Source: UBA2336 sp964597075 (GTDB lineage: Bacteria > Bacteroidota > Bacteroidia > Cytophagales > Cyclobacteriaceae). Taken from it: a stretch of 14,530 nt of DNA. Under the pieces are notes generated by a model. That model had not been told where the DNA came from and made no database searches. It saw nothing but the letters and a program-made list of their open reading frames with translations. Each line of letters starts with the position of its first letter. The stretch's first letter is position 1. Position numbers and translations under genes: made by a program. Shown piece by piece: positions 1-4,081 of this stretch. The stretch lies in assembly GCA_964597075.1 (NCBI GenBank), contig CAZQXC010000058.1, positions 1 to 14,530 on the forward strand, written 5' to 3'.

Positions 1-1
1 C

Positions 2-28
2 AAAAAGGGAACCTTGATCAAGGTTCCC
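2..28 (-). terminator. rho-independent terminator of rpsO copy 1
   Basis: A perfect inverted repeat, arms 7-17 and 18-28 (GGGAACCTTGA and its complement), lies 19 nt past the stop codon of the minus-strand S15 gene and is followed on that strand by a five-T run (2-6). This is a classic intrinsic terminator. Its hairpin differs at only two central bases from the terminator of the second rpsO copy at 6196-6222, so terminator and gene were duplicated together. With no spare loop bases the inner pairs would open to form a loop. Confidence 0.85.
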
Positions 29-47
29 TCGGGGAATTTCTTTGTAC

Positions 48-323
48 TTATTTCCGTAAGTTAAGCTCTGCCAAGATTGAGCGGTAGCGCTCGATGTTGG
101 TTTCTTGAAGGTAGTTCAGCAATTTTTTACGCTTTCCTACCATCTTCATAAGACCCTTTTGGGTAGCAAAATCTTTCTTGTTTACCTTTAAATGACCTGT
201 TAGGTGATTGATGCGGAGTGTGAACAGGGCAATTTGTGACTCTGGTGAGCCAGAGTCTTCTGCTTTCTTATTGAAGCCGTGTTTGGCAAATAAGGCTTGT
301 TTAATTTCAGTAGTCTGATACAT
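48..323 (-). CDS. rpsO: 30S ribosomal protein S15, copy 1
   Basis: A 91-residue S15, the usual length for the family. S15 is a primary 16S rRNA binding protein of the small-subunit platform. The signature region GSPESQIALFTLRINHLTGH (residues 25-44) and the basic segment VGKRKKLLNYL are intact, so the protein should fold and bind rRNA. It is the last gene of the minus-strand block START-like, LptF/LptG permease, rpsO, and has its own promoter (358-390) and terminator (2-28). It is about 70% identical (roughly 64 of 91) to the S15 encoded at 5901-6176. A bacterial chromosome normally has one rpsO, so two intact diverged copies are unusual. No pnp is visible downstream, but the window ends there. 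Identity as S15 is certain; which copy serves the ribosome cannot be told from sequence. Confidence 0.97.
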   Translation of the reverse strand: MYQTTEIKQALFAKHGFNKKAEDSGSPESQIALFTLRINHLTGHLKVNKKDFATQKGLMKMVGKRKKLLNYLQETNIERYRSILAELNLRK

Positions 324-357
324 CTCAAAAAATATTTTTATCCTTTATTTCAGCGGG

Positions 358-390
358 CAAAGGTAACTTAAATGCGCTCAATTATCCAAA
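358..390 (-). promoter_or_regulatory. Bacteroidota-type promoter of rpsO copy 1
   Basis: On the minus strand TTTG (390-387) is followed after 21 nt by TACCTTTG (365-358), an exact TAnnTTTG -7 element. The Bacteroidota consensus spacer is about 19 nt, so it is slightly long. The promoter of the second rpsO copy (5839-5871) has the same 21-nt spacing and matching flanks: TTTGGATA at the -33 end, and CTTTGCC then GCTGAAA at the -7 end. That conservation between diverged paralogs supports it as functional. It would start transcription roughly 25-30 nt before the rpsO start codon. Confidence 0.65.
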
Positions 391-411
391 GAATCATGCA
401 AATTTCCTTTT

Positions 412-2187
412 CTATACCGATTTTTGATTTAGCGAGACACTAGGCTTCTTGGAATTGATCCAGTGTTTTATCTTATCTAATGCAATGGCATAAAAATCAG
501 AATCAAACAACCGGGCATCTATCCTAGCCTGCCTTAAAAAGAAAAGTCCAATTACCAGCAAAATTACATCGGCCATCCAAATACCAATTAATGGGCTTAC
601 TGTTTCTTGCTTAGCAAGTTTCTCACCCTGCATAGTCAAAACATAATAAATGATAAAGAAGAGAATAGAGATCAGGAATGGTACCCCCAAACCTCCTTTT
701 TTAATAATGGCGCCAAGCGGAGCACCTATTAAAAACATGGCAATACATGCAAATGAACTAGCCAGAATTTTATGCCACTGAATTTCAAATACGGCTAATT
801 CTTTCTGATAGTTTTCGGTACTGTTGTTTACGTTACTCAGTTGGCTTTTCACCTGCCTCGCCATGTTCGTAGCATTGGATAGGTAATCGTGGTTAGGAGC
901 TAGTAGAAAAACGCTATCTAACCGAGCCGTTACTAACGAATCGTATTTTTTCTTTTTGACTATGGCCAAAGAGTCGGAGTCCAATGCATCTGGTAGCGTT
1001 GTTACTATCTCTGTTTTAGTTTCAGGTTCTTTGATCTTAGCTATCGGTTTTATAGGCTCTACCTCCTTCTCAATAACCACTTGATTGGACTCTTTTCTAA
1101 CTCTGGATTTTTTTTGAACAGGTTCTTCTATGGTTGGGGAATTCATACTGGTTAGGTTATCAGCCACAGCAACACCTGTATTATACTTTTCCTGATATTT
1201 AAGATTCATAACAGAATCGCGGTAATTTCTATGCCGGTACAATTCAATGGGCATAATCACCGAATCACTTTTTAAATAGTAGGTAAAATAGGTAGGACGA
1301 TACAAATAGTGGTTTAGTCGTTGGGTTAACAGCTCGCGTTTAATCGAATCAATATCACCATCTAATTCATAGAGGTTACGCATAATGCGATTTCCCTGAA
1401 ACCACTTTTTATCGGTTGATTGCAAATCAAATGAAGAGAGATCGAATACGATCTGTGACTTTGAGAACTTTGTGCGGCTAATAGTTTCCGAGCTCTTACT
1501 TTGTTGACCCGTTAGTTCACGTTCACTGCCAGCACCTTGCGTATAGTTGTAGCCATTAAATAATTCGAATTTTAAGTATCGATCGTTTAAAATCGTAAAC
1601 ATTCTGCCTGAATCGGCTATGGTTACTTCTTTGTTTCCATCATTTTTACGATGATCATAGACGATAACATTCTTTAAAGAGATATCGTCCGGAAATTTCT
1701 GATCAACTTTAATACTAATATCATTAATGCCATTATAAAATACTCCTTCGCGTAAATCGAGCGCTGGTTTTTTCTGTTTGATATCATACAGTAGGCTGTA
1801 TGCTTCCAGGGCAGCCTTAGGCACCAGATTATTGTTGGCATAAAATGCAAATCCGGTTAGCACCAACACAAATAAAAAGAGGGGTCTCATGGCTCTTACC
1901 AGCGATACACCAGCACTTTTGATGGCGGTAAGTTCAAAGTGCTCTCCCAGATTTCCAAAAGCAATTAAGGAAGAAAGAAGAACAGCAAGTGGCATGGCAA
2001 CGGGTGTCATGAAGATAGCAAAGTAGAAGAGCAATCGACCGATGACATCAAAACCTAATCCTTTACCAATAATGTCATCAAAGTACTTCAGCATGTGTTG
2101 GGTAAGCAGAATGAAAACAACGACCAGAAATGTCATAGTGAAAGGGCCTATAAAAGAACCCAATAGGAGTTTGTCGATTTTCTTCAT
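412..2187 (-). CDS. LptF/LptG family permease (YjgP/YjgQ), copy 1
   Basis: A 591-residue inner-membrane protein of the LptF/LptG family. Those proteins form the transmembrane part of the LptB2FG ABC transporter, which extracts lipopolysaccharide from the inner membrane and pushes it toward the outer membrane. Layout: three N-terminal membrane helices (about 11-29, 51-78, 101-118), a large periplasmic domain (about 120-470), and three C-terminal helices (about 474-496, 503-520, 532-551). The block LPKAALEAYSLLYDIK-like region after helix 3 and IGAPLGAIIKKGGLG in the C-terminal half are family hallmarks. Residues about 345-440 are rich in Lys, Glu, Pro and Ser and look disordered. It lies 65 nt after the START-like gene and 88 nt before rpsO. 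A close paralog is at 4082-5830. Family members cannot be split into LptF or LptG here, so no symbol is given. Confidence 0.9.
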   Translation of the reverse strand: MKKIDKLLLGSFIGPFTMTFLVVVFILLTQHMLKYFDDIIGKGLGFDVIGRLLFYFAIFMTPVAMPLAVLLSSLIAFGNLGEHFELTAIKSAGVSLVRAMRPLFLFVLVLTGFAFYANNNLVPKAALEAYSLLYDIKQKKPALDLREGVFYNGINDISIKVDQKFPDDISLKNVIVYDHRKNDGNKEVTIADSGRMFTILNDRYLKFELFNGYNYTQGAGSERELTGQQSKSSETISRTKFSKSQIVFDLSSFDLQSTDKKWFQGNRIMRNLYELDGDIDSIKRELLTQRLNHYLYRPTYFTYYLKSDSVIMPIELYRHRNYRDSVMNLKYQEKYNTGVAVADNLTSMNSPTIEEPVQKKSRVRKESNQVVIEKEVEPIKPIAKIKEPETKTEIVTTLPDALDSDSLAIVKKKKYDSLVTARLDSVFLLAPNHDYLSNATNMARQVKSQLSNVNNSTENYQKELAVFEIQWHKILASSFACIAMFLIGAPLGAIIKKGGLGVPFLISILFFIIYYVLTMQGEKLAKQETVSPLIGIWMADVILLVIGLFFLRQARIDARLFDSDFYAIALDKIKHWINSKKPSVSLNQKSV

Positions 2188-2193
2188 GCGTGT

Positions 2194-2234
2194 TGCTTGG
2201 CGTCAAAAATAGAGCCAAGCACCAATTAATTCAA
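2194..2234 (-). promoter_or_regulatory. possible promoter with dyad over its -7 element, upstream of permease copy 1
   Basis: On the minus strand TATTTTTG (2211-2204) exactly matches the TAnnTTTG -7 consensus. A TTG (2234-2232) lies 20 nt upstream as a partial -33 element. The -7 element is framed by a perfect 8-bp inverted repeat, TGCTTGGC at 2194-2201 and its complement at 2214-2221. The dyad could be an operator or an RNA hairpin just before the start codon. The leader would be only about 10 nt. The permease may instead be transcribed only from the START-like gene. Confidence 0.4.
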
Positions 2235-2252
2235 CAACAAATAAGATTAGTA

Positions 2253-2654
2253 CTACCCTCCTACTGTCTTGCGTAGATTGTCAATCAAACTATCCCACAA
2301 ATCGTTGAGCTCTTTTAAATCATCGAAATCAGAATAATCTTGAATTTTTAAATAAACAGATTGAGTTAGTTCGTTAAATTCAAGACGTAACTCAAAGTAG
2401 GAAGGATCTTTTTCATCCGCTTCATTTTCGGGTAAGAATTCAAAACGAGCAAAATGGTTGGTGCGATGTGCTGCTAACTTGGCAATGTGCTCTTCATTAT
2501 CCCATATAAACTTATAGGTTTTATTTTCATTGTTGATGGCAACGTCTTCGGCAAACCATTCTCCAAGACCACTGGCAGTCTGGATATACGGGTATAGCAT
2601 CTTGATCGATGCGTGTATCTCGTAATCGGCTGTGAATAATTTCTTTTTTGCCAT
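2253..2654 (-). CDS. START-like domain protein, copy 1
   Basis: A 133-residue cytosolic protein of the START-like (SRPBCC / AHSA1-like) fold type common in Bacteroidota. These have a helix-grip fold that can form a hydrophobic pocket; ligand and role are not established. The sequence starts MAKKKLFTADYEIHAS, contains WFAEDVAIN and HRTNHFARFEF, and ends with an acidic amphipathic helix (DFDDLKELNDLWDSLIDNLR) and TVGG. The ATG at 2654 was chosen because the paralog at 3609-4010 starts with the same residues; the frame extends 7 codons further to 2675, but that extension (MCMATIS) is not shared. No signal peptide. It is first in the mirrored block and may be co-transcribed with the permease 65 nt downstream. 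About 83% identical to copy 2. Confidence 0.8.
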   Translation of the reverse strand: MAKKKLFTADYEIHASIKMLYPYIQTASGLGEWFAEDVAINNENKTYKFIWDNEEHIAKLAAHRTNHFARFEFLPENEADEKDPSYFELRLEFNELTQSVYLKIQDYSDFDDLKELNDLWDSLIDNLRKTVGG

Positions 2655-2843
2655 GCTTATGGTTGCCATACACAATCTTATGAGGATTGAATTTATAGTA
2701 TTTTAAGGACTAAGCCAAACTAGGTTCGTGATAAGTGTAATAAATAGTGATTGGTTGTTAAAACATGGAAATGAAGTCATATCAATCCTGTTTAAATAGT
2801 AAGCGATAGAAGAGATAACAATAGACATACTCCTTCAATAGAG
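2655..2843. other. AT-rich intergenic spacer left of the gap
   Basis: Spacer between the start of START-like copy 1 and the repeat that runs into the assembly gap. I see no reading frame, tRNA or clear promoter. It does not resemble the region upstream of START-like copy 2 (3481-3608), so the mirror symmetry of the flanking genes stops at the START-like start codons. A 7-bp hairpin (CATACTC 2826-2832, GAGTATG 2841-2847) closes its right end. Confidence 0.5.
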
Positions 2844-2898
2844 TATGAATCCAACGGAAGATGAATTTTCAGAATTAACTTCATTGAAATTGATAATT
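2844..2898 (-). repeat. left copy of the tRNA-array repeat, cut by the assembly gap
   Basis: These 55 nt are identical to 3070-3124. On the minus strand the unit ends in the 5' anticodon-arm sequence of the nearby CAU tRNA (CGTTGGATTCATA), so it carries a small tRNA fragment. The remaining sequence is AT-rich and not tRNA-derived. The exact match with the other side of the N run shows that the gap lies inside a tandem repeat. Confidence 0.8.
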
Positions 2899-2998
2899 NN
2901 NNNNNNNNNNNNNNNNNNNNNNNNNNNNNNNNNNNNNNNNNNNNNNNNNNNNNNNNNNNNNNNNNNNNNNNNNNNNNNNNNNNNNNNNNNNNNNNNNN
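2899..2998. other. assembly gap (100 N)
   Basis: Exactly 100 N, the conventional placeholder for a gap of unknown length. The left flank stops at a position equivalent to 3124 and the right flank resumes at a position equivalent to 3161 of the adjacent repeat. If the repeat simply continues, the true missing sequence is 36 nt (equivalent to 3125-3160), or 36 plus a multiple of 162 nt. Confidence 0.95.
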
Positions 2999-3027
2999 CC
3001 TTTCAGACAGCTTTCCAGTTTTAATCG

Positions 3028-3082
3028 TAGCGCGGGGGAGAGTTGAACTCCCGTCCGCCAGCTGGCGGATATGAATCCAACG
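3028..3082 (-). pseudogene. tRNA(CAU) remnant with palindrome insert (copy B)
   Basis: On the minus strand this reads: 5' strand of the anticodon stem and loop up to CATA (3082-3070), then the perfect 16-bp palindrome TCCGCCAGCTGGCGGA (3069-3054), then the complete T arm, 3' acceptor strand and discriminator A (3053-3028) identical to the intact tRNA at 3190-3263. The 3' strand of the anticodon stem and the variable region are replaced by the palindrome. The 5' acceptor strand and D arm are missing. It cannot make a mature tRNA. Confidence 0.75.
3054..3069. repeat. 16-bp perfect palindrome TCCGCCAGCTGGCGGA
   Basis: A perfect dyad inside a tRNA remnant. Related hairpins TCCGCC-tgt-GGCGGA occupy the same junction in the two tRNA-like units at 3299-3313 and 3408-3422. 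It therefore belongs to a family of short GC-rich palindromes that sit at one place of this tRNA sequence. Confidence 0.85.
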
Positions 3083-3147
3083 GAAGATGAATTTTCAGAA
3101 TTAACTTCATTGAAATTGATAATTCATGAAAGTACTATTCACCCAAA

Positions 3148-3176
3148 ATAAAAAAGCTGCCCTTTCAGACAGCTTT
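3148..3176 (-). terminator. rho-independent terminator of the tRNA(CAU) unit
   Basis: On the minus strand a 9-bp stem (3176-3168 with 3161-3153, one G-T pair, six-base loop) begins 14 nt past the tRNA 3' end and leads into a T run. Half of the same hairpin is visible at the right edge of the assembly gap (from 2999), as expected for a repeat copy. Confidence 0.75.
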
Positions 3177-3189
3177 CCAGTTTTAATCG

Positions 3190-3263
3190 TAGCGCGGGGG
3201 AGAGTTGAACTCCCGACCTTTGGGTTATGAATCCAACGCTCTAACCACCTGAGCTACCGCGCC
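3190..3263 (-). tRNA. tRNA with anticodon CAU (elongator Met, or Ile2)
   Basis: A 74-nt tRNA without encoded CCA, on the minus strand. Acceptor GGCGCGG pairs with CCGCGCT (first pair G-U). D arm GCTC-AGGTGGTTA-GAGC; anticodon arm TTGGA-TTCATAA-CCCAA with CAU at 3229-3227; variable AGGTC; T arm GGGAG-TTCAACT-CTCCC; discriminator A. The innermost anticodon-stem pair is an A-C mismatch. It lacks the initiator hallmarks (unpaired first acceptor base, three G-C pairs at the anticodon stem base), so it is elongator tRNA-Met or the Ile2 tRNA whose C34 is changed to lysidine; those two need covariance models to separate. It is the only intact tRNA in an array of broken copies on both sides. Confidence 0.9.
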
Positions 3264-3298
3264 ATTTTATTACTACTGCAATCTTTTTTGAACCCCCG

Positions 3299-3313
3299 TC
3301 CGCCTGTGGCGGA
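3299..3313. repeat. hairpin TCCGCC-tgt-GGCGGA in unit D
   Basis: A perfect 6-bp GC-rich stem with a 3-nt loop, replacing the 3' half of the anticodon arm and the variable region of tRNA-like unit D. An identical hairpin is at 3408-3422. Confidence 0.85.
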
Positions 3314-3340
3314 TATGAATCCAACGCTCTAATCCAATTG

Positions 3341-3364
3341 AGCCTGTCTGCCGCCAGGCAGGCT
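3341..3364. repeat. D-arm hairpin of unit D (cctgcctg/caggcagg palindrome family)
   Basis: Stem AGCCTGTCTG (3341-3350) with CAGGCAGGCT (3355-3364), one G-T pair, loop CCGC. On the minus strand it follows tRNA nucleotides 1-9 and runs into the D stem. It resembles the perfect palindrome at 14403-14422, which is in the same place of a tRNA-Thr-like copy. Confidence 0.85.
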
Positions 3365-3396
3365 ACCGCGCCATTTTATTACTACTGCAATCTTTT

Positions 3397-3477
3397 TTGA
3401 ACCCTCGTCCGCCTGTGGCGGATATGAATCCAACGCTCTAATCCAATTGCGCCTGTCTGCCGACAGGCTACCGCGCC
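3397..3477 (-). pseudogene. tRNA(CAU)-like unit E with two hairpin inserts
   Basis: Same plan as unit D, and the first tRNA-like unit after the promoter at 3517-3549. tRNA positions 1-9 (3477-3469) are followed by a perfect 7-bp hairpin (GCCTGTC 3451-3457, GACAGGC 3462-3468), a D loop AATTGGATTA, the anticodon 5' arm with CAT, hairpin 3422-3408, and a partial T arm. The D stem is imperfect here (GCGC against GAGC), so this unit is more decayed than D. Confidence 0.75.
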
Positions 3478-3485
3478 ATTAATTG

Positions 3486-3510
3486 TTAAACCACTACTTC
3501 AGCGGTTTAA
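3486..3510 (-). other. stem-loop at the 5' end of the predicted tRNA(CAU) transcript
   Basis: On the minus strand a 10-bp stem (3510-3501 with 3495-3486, one G-T pair) has a 5-nt loop GAAGT. It starts about 7 nt after the -7 element at 3517-3524, so it would form the very 5' end of the transcript. No T run follows, so it does not look like a terminator on either strand. It could be a processing or stability element. Confidence 0.45.
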
Positions 3511-3516
3511 AGCCCG

Positions 3517-3549
3517 CAAACTTACAAAGATTGATAGTATTCTGCCAAA
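3517..3549 (-). promoter_or_regulatory. predicted promoter of the tRNA(CAU) array
   Basis: On the minus strand TTTG (3549-3546) and an exact TAnnTTTG element, TAAGTTTG (3524-3517), are 21 nt apart, the same spacing as in both rpsO promoters of this window. Transcription would run through tRNA-like units E and D, then the intact tRNA, to the terminator at 3176-3148, about 360 nt in total. This implies that the broken copies are transcribed. Confidence 0.6.
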
Positions 3550-3608
3550 CCTGATTTTTATTTTGCCTTGCGGAAAAATTAATCTAAATTCAAACACCTA
3601 TGCGGACC

Positions 3609-4010
3609 ATGGCAAAAAAGAAATTATTTACAGCCGATTATGAGATTCACGCCTCCATTAAGATGCTGTATCCGTATATTCAAACTGCTGGTGGATTATC
3701 GGAATGGTTTGCAGATAATGTGACTATCAACAATATTGATAAGACCTACAACTTTATCTGGGATCAGGAGGAGCATAAGGCCCGATTGGTATCCCATCGC
3801 ACAAATCATTTCGCACGTTTTGAGTTTGTTCCCGAAAATGAGGAGGATGAAAAAGACCCTGCTTATTTTGAACTTCGCCTGGAATTTAACGAGGTTACCC
3901 AATCGGTCTATTTAAAAGTCACCGACTACTCCGACTTCGATGATTTGCGTGAGTTGAATGATCTCTGGGATAGTTTGGTAGAATTGCTTCGTAAAACCGT
4001 AGGCGGATAA
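3609..4010 (+). CDS. START-like domain protein, copy 2
   Basis: A 133-residue paralog of the protein at 2253-2654, about 83% identical, with the same MAKKKLFTADYEIHAS start, HRTNHFARFEF core and C-terminal acidic helix ending TVGG. It has the START-like (SRPBCC-type) helix-grip architecture; ligand unknown, probably cytosolic since no signal peptide or membrane segment is seen. An in-frame ATG three codons earlier (3600, giving MRTM) is possible; the start at 3609 is preferred because both paralogs share it. It opens the plus-strand block, with the permease 71 nt downstream. Substitutions are mostly conservative and the frame is open, so both copies appear to be under selection. Confidence 0.82.
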   Translation: MAKKKLFTADYEIHASIKMLYPYIQTAGGLSEWFADNVTINNIDKTYNFIWDQEEHKARLVSHRTNHFARFEFVPENEEDEKDPAYFELRLEFNEVTQSVYLKVTDYSDFDDLRELNDLWDSLVELLRKTVGG

Positions 4011-4035
4011 TCCATTTTTTAATACTTCAAGCCAT

Positions 4036-4043
4036 TATCTTTG
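4036..4043 (+). promoter_or_regulatory. possible -7 element upstream of permease copy 2
   Basis: TATCTTTG matches TAnnTTTG exactly and lies 38 nt before the permease start codon, but no good TTTG is found at the expected distance upstream. A weak internal promoter is possible; co-transcription from the START-like gene is the alternative. Confidence 0.3.
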
Positions 4044-4081
4044 GCGTACTATTTGATTCTTTCCCAGGCGATTAATCCTGC

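Larger units (their letters stand above)
2999..3160. repeat. 162-bp tandem repeat unit with tRNA terminator and tRNA fragment
   Basis: The sequence from 2999 recurs starting at 3161 (offset 162): terminator half, then a short spacer, then the 3' end of the CAU tRNA. The two copies agree up to 3053 / 3215. After that this unit carries a palindrome while the other continues into the intact tRNA. The rest of the unit (3083-3160) is AT-rich sequence also seen at the left edge of the gap. Confidence 0.75.
3288..3372 (-). pseudogene. tRNA(CAU)-like unit D with two hairpin inserts
   Basis: On the minus strand: acceptor GGCGCGG and TA (positions 1-9 of a tRNA, 3372-3364), then a hairpin of 10-bp stem and 4-nt loop (3364-3341, sharing bases with the D stem), D loop AATTGGATTA and GAGC, anticodon 5' stem and TTCATA, then hairpin TCCGCC-aca-GGCGGA (3313-3299), then GGGGGTTCAA where tRNA similarity ends. 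The 3' anticodon strand, the 3' T stem and the 3' acceptor strand are lost, so it is not a working tRNA. Its D loop differs from the intact copy (AGGTGGTTA), so it is not a simple recent copy. Confidence 0.75.
3264..3477 (-). repeat. two 109-bp tandem units, each a tRNA-like sequence with hairpin inserts
   Basis: The sequence from 3264 recurs from 3373 (period 109); the second unit is a few bases shorter because its D-arm hairpin is trimmed. Each unit has an AT-rich spacer (starting attttattactactgcaatc on the plus strand) and a broken tRNA(CAU) copy. The spacer directly upstream of the intact tRNA on the minus strand is the same sequence, so the array grew by tandem duplication of spacer plus tRNA. 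Confidence 0.85.

Noticed and set aside
1..2898. Assembly duplicate of the 3609-6176 block
   Set aside because: Protein divergence of 17-30% across intact frames is far too high for a duplicated contig, although a chimeric join with a related genome is not excluded.
3190..3263. Initiator tRNA-fMet
   Set aside because: The first acceptor pair is G-U, not an unpaired base, and the anticodon stem lacks the three consecutive G-C pairs of initiators.
3299..3364. tRNA introns
   Set aside because: The inserts replace tRNA sequence at the anticodon arm and 3' tRNA parts are missing, so removal would not restore a tRNA.
3264..3477. Direct repeats with palindromes, superficially like a CRISPR array
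   Set aside because: The 109-bp units are nearly identical throughout with no unique spacers, and they are tRNA-derived.
2844..3549. tRNA attachment site of an integrative element
   Set aside because: Repeated tRNA fragments are typical of att sites, but no integrase, phage or plasmid gene is present in the window.
3696..3902. Antisense open frame inside START-like copy 2
   Set aside because: It is a shadow of a well-supported gene and resembles no family I recognise; the same applies to other antisense frames within permease, pnp, trxB and DUF349 genes.
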